DNA of 64,000 nucleotides from Cheiracanthium punctorium (GCA_038373885.1 JAWZYV010013164.1:59625-123624), one strand, 5' to 3'; numbered from the stretch's first letter, positions 48,849-61,554 are shown. The notes: a model not told the origin generated them from the letters alone. A program made the numbers and translations.

Positions 48849-50094
48849 CCCTAGTAGCAATAACCCATCGGTCGATGAGAGGCGGGCGAGTTAAATCCGA
48901 GGAGAAGGAGCAATGGCCGATCACGGCTTTTCATTCAAAAAAGGGGAAATTTCATCGCTCAATGTCCGCTCGGGGAGCCATAAAGCCGATCATCGTTTCC
49001 CGATGACTCTGATGAAATAACGAAAAGAAACCGATAAACTGTTTAAAATATATTTAGTAATAAAAAATAAACCACTGGCAGCAAAATTTTCAAAAAATGT
49101 CCGTTCTGTTTATTATGTTTTCGTTTTTTGTATGCTAAATTTCCGTTTTTCTGAGAAAAAAAAAAATCACCCTTCCCCGGGACTGAACCCTGAGCGTTCT
49201 GATTACGAGATAAGGGCGCTACCCCACGACCATCGAATCTTACTATGTGTATGGAAAGTGTGAAGTACCGTTTATTTTAGTCTCAGATTGGGACTTTGGG
49301 TGAAATTTTGACGAAGTGTTGTTCAAGTTCAGCTATTATTAATAATAGTCAAATTATTCGATTGGTAAGAAATCAATTTCAATTTTTACCAATGTATGTA
49401 AGTAGCAACAACATTCATAATTAATAATTAAAAAACAATATTGCCAATTGTATAAGAATTTTAGTGTGATTTTAACTTTCATATTTCTTGGATAACTTTT
49501 AAAAATTAACTATTTCTCTTCTTGCTGTTTACATTAAAGAGGTTTCAAAAGAGTTGCTCATTGTAATGAAGTTTCCATTTTTCTTATAATGCAGCTGACG
49601 CTCAAATAGATTTTCTTTTCTTTTTTTTAAACACATTTTTTTAATTATTTAAATATTACAAACATTTTTTATATAATAAATACTTACATTTTTTTTGTAA
49701 ATATTTCTTTTCAAATTTAAATTTTGTGGGAGGGGGCAAGGTGGGGAGATACCACCCCCTGCCCCCTCCCAACCCCAATACAAGAAATTTGAAGTAAATT
49801 ATGCGTTTAATTCAAGAATTGTTAAAATTTCCCTTAGATTAGAAAAGGCACATTAAACCACTGGGACACCTGCAAGGCCCGATGACTATAGAGCTGCAGT
49901 TTCGGATAAGATATTGTTTTTCGGTTTCCCATCGGCGAAACTGCTCGTCTAGATCACTTCTATCCATGAATGAAAATTCGTCTGTTGCAGAAAAACAAAA
50001 GTGCACTTGCCGATGACTGTATTCGAAGAGTCGATGAGTTAACGATGAGTCGATGAACGACCGAGCAGAAAACAAGCAGTCATTGCTACTAGGG
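48849..50094. mobile_element. MITE-like element with CCCTAGTAGCAAT ends
   Basis: Left CCCTAGTAGCAAT and right ATTGCTACTAGGG are exact inverted repeats, with many subterminal CGATGA/TCATCG repeats inward at both ends. 1246 bp, no transposase. Subterminal repeats of this kind are usual in hAT elements, but no 8-bp duplication is visible. Confidence 0.65.
49168..49236 (-). pseudogene. tRNA-Thr-like sequence
   Basis: On the minus strand GTAGCGCCCTTATCTCGTAA and then CAGGGTTCAGTCCC follow the layout of a tRNA from the A box through a CGT anticodon loop to the B box. Acceptor and anticodon stems do not pair well and there is no closing CCA-side stem, so it is a pseudogene or a SINE head, nested in the element at 48849-50094. 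Confidence 0.4.
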
Positions 50095-50339
50095 TTGGTT
50101 ATGCATCAAATTTGATTTGTAATTAATATTGTTTGTTGTATTTTTTAAATGCCTAATGAGTGCTCATACAATTCTGCTGTGCATTTAAAAGCAGCAGTAT
50201 CTGTATTTTTACTTTATTGGCTTGTAAAATAGGAAGATTAAAAACATGGACACACTAGTAAATTTCAGAGCAGATTTGTGTAATGCAACTACAGCGACAG
50301 AAAATTCGAACTTCACACGCACAGGGTCACGTGATATTT

Positions 50340-50540
50340 CAGCATCGAAGCTATACCGGGGCCACGCGAGATAGTAAGTTTCCTCTACCTACTTTCCTAG
50401 AAACATCTCGCGTGGCCCTGTTTCAGCAGAGCTGGTGTTTGCTTAACTAGGATGTACATCGTGACGTCACAGGCACATTTCAGAACAGGTTTACGTACGG
50501 CCCGGTAGAAACATCTCGCGTGGCCCCGGGCAAACCTTAC
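50340..50540. repeat. Cluster of TCTCGCGTGGCC motifs
   Basis: GGCCACGCGAGAT at 50360-50372 faces ATCTCGCGTGGCC at 50405-50417, and the direct form recurs at 50513-50525 (ATCTCGCGTGGCC). A TGACGTCA palindrome (about 50462) lies between the last two. GC-rich for the region. Confidence 0.7.
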
Positions 50541-51479
50541 CTGATTGCAGAGGAGAAGGCTAGAGGAGCCTTTTCACTACTCTCCGAATGTATCACTCCG
50601 AAACTCGTTTCTCTAATTATTTGGCTGTGAATATCCCAAAGCAACCCAATCGCAAGGCGAATCTGCATTTCTGATTCCCGCCAGCACAAAAGCGGTCTAT
50701 CATTGGTCAAGCGCCTGGGAAGGCGTTACATCTAATTTCTGACTTAAATGCAATTATTTTATAACATACACTTTATTTTAGCACTTAATAGTTGATAAAT
50801 CTCTTAGTTTTGTAAAAAGCAGGGCAAACGGAAAGAACTATTTGAAAACGGCGGAATCACATGGTCCATAGCTTTATCTCCACTATCAGGTTAAGTTTGC
50901 CCCGAGTATAGTCTATTGCCTAAGCTACGCAAACATTGCATGGCTTTTTTTTTCTTTCTGTATATCACTGAAAAGGTGTCATTTTCATTTAAATTATTCG
51001 GCTAAGCTGAAACCTTTATGCACTTTTGAAATTCGCATCATATGGATCAATAAAATACATGAGAAAAATAGTTTTAGTATCTACGCGCAAACACATTTAG
51101 CTTTACGTTAGTTACAAAAGGATGAAGTAAGAAATTCAGGCACTTTTTGACATAAGATTTACGAATAGTTTTGCGTTAATAACTATGAATTAAGAATAAT
51201 TAAATTATTTACGTATATTCCATCAAGGTGCTTGCGGGAAATGGCAACGGGGACTGTTTTCCCATTTTCTTTCGCTGGTTGCCAGGACGACAGTTTGAAA
51301 TAAAAATAACTTTTTTATTCTAAAAAATCTTATGCAGCTAAAATGTGTAATATATCTACTTACTAAAATATTTGTCTGTGTACTGAACATCAAGTTCCAT
51401 TTATTTTGTTTCTTTGCGCGAAATTAATTTTTACTATTATTTATCGATGACGTCTATTTTTTAATCAGCCCCAAACTTA

Positions 51480-51730
51480 TTTGAGCGTCCCTTTTACGAA
51501 GATTGCATGAACCGTGTTTCTCAAATGATCATTAGATGGCGCTACCAACCAAAAATCTAAAATTTTACCTTTTGAGCGTTTTAGAGTGATTTTTCAGTCA
51601 CGCGACCTAGCTCAATCGTTTCAGGGGCCTAAAAAAAACCCAGGTACGAAATTTAAAAAGAATCCTTAGAGCCGTTTTCGAGATCGTTCGGACATACATA
51701 CAAACAAACATTCTGCGTTTAATATAGGAA
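51480..51730 (+). mobile_element. Probable LINE/SINE tail
   Basis: The segment GAGATCGTTCGGACATACAT-ACAAACAAACA resembles the 3' region of widespread arthropod non-LTR elements. It also carries a CATTAGATGGCGCT motif. No frame. Confidence 0.35.
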
Positions 51731-51936
51731 CGGATATATTACGTGATCATTTACACCTTCCCTCCCTTTAATTTTCCTTTCTTTTCAAATGCCCCCTCTT
51801 GGAGAATTTTTCTTTCAAATGTCACCCCTTGGAGAAATGTTCAATTAGCACCTTTGTATACATCAAATCTGATAATTTGCTTTTTTGCCATATGCGCGCA
51901 GTTCACCGAAAGTGGAATATTGATTAAATTACTCGA

Positions 51937-53754
51937 TTAACCCATTAAACGCCGCTATGAGAATCAGATAGAAATTTTTAAATGTATATACATTTTTTAC
52001 ATACATTGCATGCCTCTATTATAGAATAGTTGAAATTTCTTTTTTAACTCAAAGCATTTAGGAAATATAGCATGTTCCCGTAGCGGGAGCTTTGGCGTGT
52101 TATGGGGATAAATGTCTCCATTTTGGATACAGCAATTCCTTTTTTTACGCAGATGCTGCTCAAAACTGTATATATAAAGTAATTATTTTTGTTGTTGATA
52201 CTATAATGTACGAAATAATCAGCCTGCGAAGTGCCAAACATTTCTTTATTGTTGAACGGTAGCAAAATCAATCTGGAAATGCTATGACTTATGACTTGGA
52301 GGGGAGGCCCAAAAAGGGCCAGGCACCGCGACCATGGGTCTATTGTATCATCCCCAAGCAATATGGAAAAGGCCCTACGAAAAGAGCCCAGTAGCAGATG
52401 CGAACATCAGCATAGACCTAACAGACATTTTGTGAAGCTCCCAGGGCTCAATGACATGGCGCCCAAGATGCTCAAACCTATAATCAGAGAAGTACTCACA
52501 CTCACAGAGGATGTGTAAAGCAGTTTCCTCCTTAAGAAGACAACCCCGACAAGTGGGATCATCGACAACCTTCATTATGTTAAGATGCCTTTTAAGGCAA
52601 CAGTGCCCAGTTAACAGGCCAATAGCCCTACGGAGACTGGACCTGTTGAGACACAGAAGTTCCTTGCATCTAACACCAGGAAAGCCAAGATTGATCTCTT
52701 TGGCCTGCCTCTGGCCATTACACTTAAGCCAGCTGGAATACTGAAGCTTGCTAAAGTGGCTAAACACAGTATCCCTGTAACATTTACTCGAGATACCGAG
52801 AACCGGCTCAGGTCCAACAAAAAAAGAGCCAGAGCCCAACCTGGCAAGAGAATCCGCCATCTCATTACCAGGAATGCCAGAATGACCAGGAACCCAATAC
52901 AGAGTAACTGGAAATGCTAACTAGTGGGAGGGCGCCAAAGCTCCCGCTGTGGAAACAAGAAATATAAGCGTTCATAACATTTCTTTATAGGAATCTATTC
53001 ATGCAGAATTTTAATAATGTTGTTCTTAAGGTGTTGGTTTTAAATATGCATTCTACTCGAAAAATTTAAGTGACAATATATTTTATTTATTTTTTTTTAG
53101 TTTTATATAAGACAGTCATAAAGACAAAATTTCACTTTTTTAAAAATTAGAAAAAAACATTAAATTAAAATATATTGTTCCGAAAAAAATATATAACACA
53201 CCGCATAGTGTAAATGTTTATATAAAATGTGTATTTCGTAAATTGCGTTAAAATATTTTAAGAAAAAAATATATAATAGATGTTCCCGTAATGGGAGTGT
53301 GGAGGAGCGTGCTATTAGCTCCTTACTATAGATAAAAATTAAGAATACGTCGAGTGTAACATCCGTTGAATACAAATACCATCTAGTAAAAACTTAACAA
53401 CATTTTATTCAGACTTTAAGTCGAGCATGCAAGCTCTGCACGATGCGGTCAATTTCCATCCAGCGGTACAATTAACATAGAGTTCTGGTAGCAACAACAG
53501 CAACGTGATAATAATAATAGCGAACCACGCGTGAACACACTTCCTTTTATATTCCCGGACCGCAAATCAGCGTTGCCAGATTCCCTGGCTCTCCTATCGT
53601 GGGAGTAGCCGCTAGCGCTCCTCACAGGATGCGCGAAGAGATGCGCGGAAGCTTGTTCGATGTGGTGGCCGCTGAAGGATCAGATTGGTGCTCGGGAACG
53701 CACCGATAGCAGGCGCGGCGGCCGCCACAGGAGCTTTGGCGCTTAATGGGTTAA
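51937..53754. mobile_element. TTAA MITE with nested insertions
   Basis: TTAACCCATTAAACGCC at the left and GGCGCTTAATGGGTTAA at the right are inverted ends with the TTAA target. Inside lie another pair of inverted ends (AGCGGGAGCTTTGGCG at 52081, CGCCAAAGCTCCCGCT at 52931) and, within those, a LINE fragment. The right portion (53560-53740) is GC-rich. Confidence 0.7.
52285..52907 (-). mobile_element. 5'-truncated non-LTR retrotransposon (RNase H domain end and C-terminal zinc knuckle)
   Basis: The minus-strand frame starts inside the RNase H domain, YWVPGHSGIPGNEMADSLAR, where the conserved His-Ser-Gly and Asn-Glu-x-Ala-Asp residues are visible. It continues about 170 codons through LLTGHCCLKRHLN and a C-x2-C-x(n)-H-x3-C knuckle (CRGCLLKEETALHILCECE) to a stop near 52375, then a ~90-bp 3' UTR ending in an AAGTCAT repeat. 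This layout fits RNase H-bearing LINE clades such as I, R1 or Loa. A 12-bp target duplication (CTGGAAATGCTA, 52273-52284 and 52908-52919) marks both ends, so this is a dead-on-arrival insertion. Confidence 0.85.
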
Positions 53755-54694
53755 ATTACCTGCCATTCGTGATTTAGAGTCCTCAAAGAATTGGTAGGGA
53801 TTAAATATAAAATGAAACCGTTGATGACCTGCGCTCATTTCATATATCTTTAACAAATGAATACAATATAAATGGTAAAAAACATTATTATTATTTTCTT
53901 ACTCAAATTATACACCACTGTCACGTGTAGAAGACGCATACTTTGGTAATTTTAATATTGATCTCATTTCCTTCAATTTTTGGAGGGCGGGCCTTTTTAC
54001 CCCTTCTTCAGCTACGCGTCTACTGTTAAAATGGATAGAAATGTTAAAAGAACATAAACAAGTGCTACATAAAGATCATTGTCTAAATCAAACAAAGTTA
54101 AAAATAGAAGATATGGATAGTGCACTGTGAAAATTTAATAGAGTTTAAACTTTGCAAGATAGATTTTCTTAAATGTAATTTTTTCCGGAGATTCTGTTGA
54201 AGATGGGAGGTTTCAATTTCTCGAAGTTCCTAGAATGAATAAATTTAAATAATGTATACATTCTTATTTTCCTTTCCTTGGTGTTTAGCTGAACTAACCA
54301 GACAGCCCTTTAGGAGGCGGAAACGAAACCTATTTTACCTTCCTCCGGCTACACCCCCGTTTTTGCCAAAAACCACAAGAATGAAGGGAATAATAAAAAA
54401 AGTCACTTTTAATAATTGAAACTTATTTTAAACAAATTTTTTAAAATTCCTATTTACACGGAAATATTTAAAAGGAATTTACTTGGAATGAAATTCTAAA
54501 ATACCAGATACTGGGAGTTCACGGTAGGCGGAGCGTTAAATATTATTCTTTCTAAGTAACTTCTGATATTGGAGAATTGTTGCCGCGGCTTCACAGGGTC
54601 ACGGTTTACTGAACTGAATAACCACATTTGGACTAACTAAACAAAAAATACAGTGATATGTTAAAAAAAATCTAGAATTTTTTTATATTTTTTA

Positions 54695-54728
<34 letters not shown>

Positions 54729-55697
54729 GCTTGCTTTTATTTAACCCTGCATAGAAAATGAAAGTCGTTGACGCAGAATATTCTATGCTATATATTGTTT
54801 ATATAAAAACGGCAATAATGTTTCTTTTCCGGAAAATTATCGTCGCAGGAAAGGAGATTCAGGACTTGTTCAAGATTTTTGACTCATTCATATCTGAAAA
54901 TAGTAAACGTTCATGTCTGAAGCTCGCTCCATGTCTAACTGCGGTGCAAAATAACAGGCACTGAACGGCTGATCCAAGGGAGGGGCTAGAGTCCTTCACC
55001 CACCCCTCCTTAAAAAAATTAAAAGATAAAATTTTGCTTCGTTGCTTTGGTTAAACGAGCTTATTTTTTATAAATTGGCTCAATTAAAAAACTTTTACGT
55101 TGCTTTAGAACATAAGAGCTTTTGGCTTTAAGTAATGGAGATGTTCTACTACGCAGTGATAGGAAAATGTAGCCTGCCACGCCCCCTCAGTCCCCCAAAA
55201 TATTGAAGAACGCTCAGCGAGGCATTGACAGACGAGTTTTGGAAATTTCCGATCAGAACAGTTTAAGAGTTGCTATCTGATTTGTTTGCCGATTTTACGT
55301 TTATGCAAGATTTTTTTTACGCGTATTAAATTGTCTTTTTTTTTTTTTTTAGTGTATAATTTAAAATATATTCTCGTACATTGCGTTTTCAACATCAAGT
55401 GATAAAAAAAAATTATTCTTGTGACTATTCTTATGAAACTAGTCACGTTATGAAACTAGTTTACCTAATGAAGCTACTAAATCTGAATTTTCAGCCGTCT
55501 TTTTCTCTTTCCTAATTAAAAGTAAACTTATACAATTATTCAAACAAAATTTCATTCTTATAGTAATACTTCTAATATATAATGAGTTTTGCAAATTAAT
55601 TTATAATTTTACAAAAAACTAATTTATTGTTGTGCTTATTTTGTTTAATAGTTACATAGTTTGATTATTCAAACTATTATTGAGTCATACGTTTGTT
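53755..55697. other. No gene recognised
   Basis: AT-rich sequence with a (GT)n run at 54695-54725. No domain-bearing frame or clear terminal repeats. Confidence 0.5.
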
Positions 55698-56771
55698 TTA
55701 ACCCCTTCAAGCCCAGAATGTTCTGCAACGACGCGCTCCCACCAGCCCGCGCTCTTCGCAGACGAGATGTTTCCCCCGGCCCGGAGAGTTTTTGATGTTA
55801 AGCCTAATTCAGCAAATAAATCGTAAAAATTCAATCAAATTAAAAATTTTAATTCAAAATGTGGAAAATAAGAATATTATGATGGTAGCTTAATTACATA
55901 TCAATAACATTTATAAAATATTAAAAAAATATGAATAAAATACTTTTAACTTTTTAAATAAAAATAATAACACAAATACTCTAACTACAAAAGAATAGAA
56001 GTACGAATATAGAACTATACACAAATATAAAAATATATACTAAATGCAATGTTTTCAACACTATAGGAAATTTAAAACTTAAAAACCAGGTTATTTTAAA
56101 AGTTTTGCAGAGTATGATACTTCTCAAAGCACTCTTCTACGCATAGCCCGACTCCACAAATTTTGCATTCATAATACGTTCTCTGAAACCGGCGTTCTTT
56201 CACACGCGTTCTCACTCTCCTCATTCATCATACGCGCAATTTCACTTTCCGTAAGATATTTCACTCTTTTCGCCATGGCTGCATAAACGAAACTAATAGA
56301 AAATAAACCCTCATGCACCCTCTGTACTACCGATAAACAAAAAAACCAACCCATTCTCTATCCCCCTATTCGTCCTAAAATCCAGTGTCACAATAAAAAA
56401 CAAAAACATTAAACTCCCCACAAAACACGCCTTTGAGATCAGCTCTTTAACTTTACTGCTACTCCCACAAAGCAATCACGTGTGTTTGTTTATGTTAACT
56501 CCTGAGTCATTCCCAGCTGTAGGAATTCCGATAACAGAAACACAGGCTGAAAGTTCAGACCTCATATGACCTCCACAATTCAAAATTACGGTATAGTATT
56601 GCCATCTAGTGTCATTAAAAAATTCTAAAAAAACGTTCCAAAGTTTGGTTCCTTATACGGAACGATGGGCAGAAACAAGCGTTCGCAACGAGTTCCCAAT
56701 ACGGAACGATGGGCCGGTGAGAGCATAATTTTCCCGTACCGTATAGGGTACGATGGGCGCGAAGGGGTTAA
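55698..56771. mobile_element. piggyBac-type element, internally deleted
   Basis: TTAACCCCTTCAAGCCCA at the left and TGGGCGCGAAGGGGTTAA at the right are inverted ends with the TTAA target. Subterminal copies of CGGAACGATGGGC lie at the right end. It retains a piggyBac-like transposase N-terminus on the minus strand. The rest of the transposase is missing from the 1074 bp. Confidence 0.75.
56169..56276 (-). pseudogene. piggyBac-like transposase N-terminal remnant
   Basis: From the ATG at 56276 the frame reads MAKRVKYLTESEIARMMNEE and then ends after about 35 residues. A basic start followed by LTxxEIxxxxNEE is how many piggyBac-family transposases begin. It lies inside TTAA-flanked ends in the right orientation. 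No DDE domain remains. Confidence 0.5.
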
Positions 56772-57659
56772 TCAAAAATCCTTTTATACGCGAAGAAAAA
56801 TTACTTGAAAAGCTTTAGCTTCAAAATAAACTTAAGTATAACTAGGAAAAATGAGTAAAAAGTCTTTCAATAAGGCACTTTTGTTGAACATAACGCTTTA
56901 ATTTCTTCCTTTACTTTTCTTTGCAAGCCCTCAGCAAGCATTTTTCATTCTATGTTAAATGTCTATACTTCCCGTACTTTCTTTTGTTATTTATTTTATT
57001 TTATTTATTTTAAACAAGGGCGAAAGTATCACTTTAAGGTACTCCCTCGTGTAGTATGTAAGTTCATTTTTAAAAAGATCACAGAAAAAATTGGTAATTA
57101 GCCCTCTCAATTGGCAGATATTTTAGAAAAGTGCTGAAACATCCCCAAGTCTCAAGCAGTTAAGCAAGTCCTATGCAAATGCAATTATTTTTGTTTGGAA
57201 TTTCTTTCACTTACTTAAATGGTGATGTATTTATCTTCAAGATTTTATTTCAGTATTCCTGGATTAATTCTTCAAATGACGACGAGCTTATAACATTTTT
57301 TATAAGGGTGTGACAGCACTACAAGAGCACGGAATTAAGGTATAGAAAATTTTAGTTAAAGCCCTTTCAGTTAGTTATGTTATTTACTTACCACTGATTT
57401 ACTGTTCATAAAATTTGAACTGAAGCAGGAACATGTTGATAACATGATCAACATCAAAGGCGGGAAAAGAATTTTTAGGGCGGGGATAATTTTTAAAAGT
57501 TCTCATTTAGAAATCATATTTTTGTTTTTTAATTTATTTCCTATCTTTTATGTTATTCTAATGAATCTACAACGCCGAAGCCGCTTTTGTTATGCACAAG
57601 ACTCTCAGAGTTCTTGAGTATTTCTAAATTCAGTTTCCTCTTGGAAAGTGTTTCTTACT
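56772..57659. other. No gene recognised
   Basis: AT-rich, with TTTAT runs near 56990. Nothing else supported. Confidence 0.5.
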
Positions 57660-57757
57660 ACTTGGGAAAATATATATATATATATATAATATATAATAGC
57701 TTACTTACGTGAAGTGAAATCCCAAGATAATCCAATGATAAAGTGAAGAAAATATAA

Positions 57758-57794
<37 letters not shown>

Positions 57795-58180
57795 AAGTCC
57801 AAGATTTAGTTAGGAATATTCCTAACTTTTTTCAGTGTATTTTAGAAACTCAAGCATTATTATTATTTGTATCCTCTCCACCTTTTTCCACTTAAAAACT
57901 CCTGTGTGTCAGAATGCTGTTGCATATAAACCCCTCTATTGCACGTATGTTATGAGTATCAGTTGTGGAACTCGGTCCCAGGTTCCGACTTAAATAAAGA
58001 TTGGTATTACTGTGCCATAAGCAAAATGGAAAAGAAAGCAAATTGTTAAATTTAATTGATTTTTTTAACTGGGGCTCTTGTGGCGTAGATTCTCTAGCTC
58101 TTCCCCTCGATTCGCCTCTGACTGACATTCGTAGACTATTATGAAAGGATTTATATATATATATATATATATAAACTCGG
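57660..58180. repeat. (AT)n microsatellites
   Basis: Three separate AT dinucleotide runs: 57668-57689, 57760-57791 and 58150-58172, the second next to a short inverted repeat TTAGGAATATTCCTAA. Confidence 0.9.
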
Positions 58181-58360
58181 CTGTTCGAGCCTCGTCAGGG
58201 GGAGATCACCCTGAACCCTCCTAATTTTTTAGTTTCATTATTGCCATATTAAAACGATATTAATTGACTTTGTCATTTTATCGCTCATCTTTAGCGTATT
58301 TCAATTGGTAACCCTATGTTGAAATTTTGAAATTTTTATGAGTGTAACCTATTTATAGAA

Positions 58361-58545
58361 AAATACATGTGATGCATATTCTACAGCTTACGAAATATTG
58401 TAACAATAAATTAAAGCTGTTGCTAACTAATAGTATTTATATATATGTAAAAAATACATGTGAAGCATATTCTACAGCTTTGGAAATATTGTAACAATAG
58501 ATTAAAGCTGTTGTGAACTAATAGTATTTAAATACATGTAAAAGT
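58361..58545 (+). repeat. 91-bp direct duplication
   Basis: AATACATGTGATGCATATTC occurs at 58362 and, as GAAGC, at 58453; the copies extend through AACTAATAGTATTTA. Confidence 0.85.
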
Positions 58546-58933
58546 ATGTCGCATTTTTGGGACACATTTTTCAATTAAGGGTGTTGAGAGATAAAATGAC
58601 ACAGTCATTAATAAAATGAGATAGTCGTTAATATTTGCACATGTATATGAAACAAAATTTATCGACATATGTAAGAAATGGTTACATTAAAATCTGTAGT
58701 TACAAGGTACATCTTTACATAGTATGAAATGAAGTCACTTCCGCTCGATATTTGCTTAGATCTTTTAAACTACTCAACGGATTTTAATGCAGTTTCCAGC
58801 AACAGATAGAGTGATTCAAGAGGAAGGTTTATATGTATAATGCATCGCGGTACGACAATAATATGCAGGTGTGTCGAAGAAAAAGACAATATTTACGCCT
58901 TCGCAATACGGTTTTCAGGTTAAACCACACGAA

Positions 58934-59269
58934 TCCTAACTAATATTATAAATGCGAAAGTGAGTTTGTTTGTTTGTTTGTTTATGACGCTTTCACGCCT
59001 AAACCGCTGAATCGATTAGGATGCATTTCGGTTTAGATATAGATGGGACCCTGGAGTTGATTATAGGCTACTTAGAATTTTAGATTTTTAATTACTTTTT
59101 TAATTATTAATTAAAAACCGTTTTTACGTTGCCATGCTTGGCGAGTTTCGCCCGTATCATATGATTCATGTTTTGAGCTAACAAGAATGCTATTACTTCA
59201 ATAAAGAAGCACGTGCATCTGAAAAACATTAAATAATACGGAAATTATGCCAGTTTTATGCCAAATATA
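58934..59269 (+). mobile_element. Helitron-type 5' end (second family)
   Basis: TCCTAACTAATATTATAAAT-GCGAAAG followed by GTTTGTTTGTTTG and CACGCCTAAACCGCTGAATC is the familiar 5' end of arthropod Helitrons, here preceded by A. It is cut at 59270 by the next element. Confidence 0.5.
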
Positions 59270-60881
59270 TCTATCTATAATAATAAAAATGAATGTTCTC
59301 CAGACAAATCTACAGAAAGCAGAGCTTTGAAAATTTGAGCATGCCTGGACCCATGACTTCGGTAAAGTGTACCTGAGGCTCGGAAATTTTAATTACTTTT
59401 CTAACTATTAATTAAAAACCGTTTTATCGCCCGCACAAAATGATTTATGCTTTTGAAATAAAGCAGAAATTCTATTTGCAAAATCACATGCATTTGAAAA
59501 ACATAAATAAGTATGGAAATTATGTTGATTTTACGCCAAATTAAAAAGCATAAATAAAGAAAAGTGTACTTACGTATTATCCCGGCGGTCCGCCAAGACG
59601 AGCGATTTTTTGCCGAGATAAATGCCGGGCACATGAAATTATTAATGGTTTTGAATACGATTGGCAACAGTTTGGCAACTCATTTGACGAAAAAACAGTT
59701 TGGCGGGAATGACCGCCGGGATAATAGGTAAGTACCAAGAAAAGTCCAGATGTGTTTCTTAAAGTTCGTAAATTTCCAAATCCTACAAATAATATAAATG
59801 TGTACGTTTATGTGTTTGGATGTTTTTGACTGAATCACACAAAAATGGTTGGAAAAATTTGTAATGAAGATAGCTTATGCCCTGGATTAACATACAGGCA
59901 ACTTTTCAAGCATATAGCATAAATAATTCTTTTACAAAGACACTCAAAATAATGCTAATGCATTGCGCTCTATGGAAATTTTGTAGCAACTAAACCGATT
60001 TTAAAACTTTCTTCACTGATTGAAAGTCCTAGGCCTATAGGGTCCTAGGCGTATATGGAGAATTCCTCTGTGTGGAATTTTCTAAGGGATCCTAGCCCGT
60101 ACTTTCGCGAGGTTTTTGAAAGAAAACACGGAAAACTGCGAGCGGCTAGGTCGACAGGCGCGACGGCGTGAACTGGCGGTGTTTGGACATGCTGGCATGA
60201 CACGGTTGACACTGCGCCTTCCAGGTTTAGAGCAGACCCTCTTAGACACTGGGGGGACCCTGAGTGTTATAGGCTACCTTTTATGCATATATCACAAATA
60301 GTTCTTTTACAGGGATACTCATAAGAATTACATTACGCTCTATGTGTATCTCTGTAAGTACTGAACCGATTCCAAAACTTTTTTCCACTGATAGTAAGCT
60401 ACACTATTCTTGAGTATTATAGGCTAAAATTAATGCATGTAGCGCAAATAGTTCCTTTACAGGAACACTCAAAATAATTCAATTCTAATACATTACGCTC
60501 TATGGGTAACTATAGAACCGATTCTAAAACTTTTTCGCTTATAGAAAGCTGCACTATTCCTGATTAACATAGGCTAAAATTCATGCATATAGCATAAATA
60601 TTTCTTTTACAAGAACACTCAAAACAGTTCGCAAATACTGTCGTAACTGTCTCTATTCGCCAAATGCCTGAAAAAAATCTAAATTCAGTAATTTTACATA
60701 CTCTGTTATTTTAAATGAAGTATACTACCATGCATTATACTTCATTTAAAATAAGTAAAAAGCAAATAATATTTAAATGCAGTTTCTTTAGTCGCAAACA
60801 TATTTGTTATTCACACATGCTTCGTTTCTCTCGGGACCTAATTCTAAAGCCGACGCGGACGAAGTCGCGGGTAGCCGCTAG
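59270..60881 (+). mobile_element. Non-autonomous Helitron-like element, forward copy
   Basis: Starts TCTATCTATAATAATAAAAA after an A and ends GCGGGTAGCCGCTAG before a T, so it has the 5'-TC / CTAG-3' ends, the A^T insertion and the GC-rich hairpin (GCGG-GTA-CCGC region) expected of Helitrons. 1612 bp, no Rep/helicase frame. It contains a nested small MITE (59566-59735) and a hairpin at about 60712-60750. Confidence 0.65.
59566..59735. mobile_element. 170-bp MITE nested in Helitron
   Basis: GTACTTACGTATTATCCCGG-CGGTC and its near-exact complement form both ends. The same insertion sits at the same place in the reverse Helitron (62692-62861), so it was present before the two copies separated. 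Confidence 0.8.
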
Positions 60882-61554
60882 TAACAAATAAACTCAGTTA
60901 TTTTTTTTAACTATGATAATTGAAAACCTTAGAATTATGATAATTAAAAGAAATATTATTTTCTTTGAAATCATTGCTTAAATAGTTAAATAGATAAATT
61001 AACTTAAATAGATTCATAGATAAATTCACCTTAGTACCTACTCAAATACTAATATATAAAATCCTTGAGAGATTTACCCGAAAGTAATTGCACTACTTTG
61101 TTCAATTCAAATAACGCTTCATCAAAGATGTTTTGGTCAAATTGAACAGCACCGCGCTGTAAAGCACGTTTCATTTTTATTTTACTGGCTGGAGAACATC
61201 GATAGACGCGTGCGATCTCTTCGAATTATACAATGCGTGACGTCAAAATGCCGGCACCGGAACTCTTCTGGGGAATTTGATTGGTAGATGGAAGTTTATT
61301 ATTTCGCTCGTAGAGGAAATTTTATTATCTAATGCATTTTTTAAGACGTGCATTAAAATGACGTCAGTTTCGCTCGTGAAATTTAACTTAAATTATTGAA
61401 AGTAAAGTAGTTATTTTCATGTTTTAAACTGATCTACTTTTATCGGATATGAACACTTTCATCTATAGATGGTGAGTCACGTGACTCTTTAAATTACAAA
61501 GATTTGATAATCTGATCACGTGAAATAAAACCGCTTATTACAATTATATACAAA
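60882..61554. other. Spacer between inverted Helitrons
   Basis: 673 bp without a gene. Contains TGACGTCA at about 61229 and 61360, and the 14-bp palindrome GAGTCACGTGACTC near 61474. Confidence 0.6.

Noticed and set aside
58070..58220. Possible tRNA-like segment (CTGTTCGAGCC)
   Set aside because: A B-box-like TGTTCGAGCC is present but no A box or stems at the expected distance.
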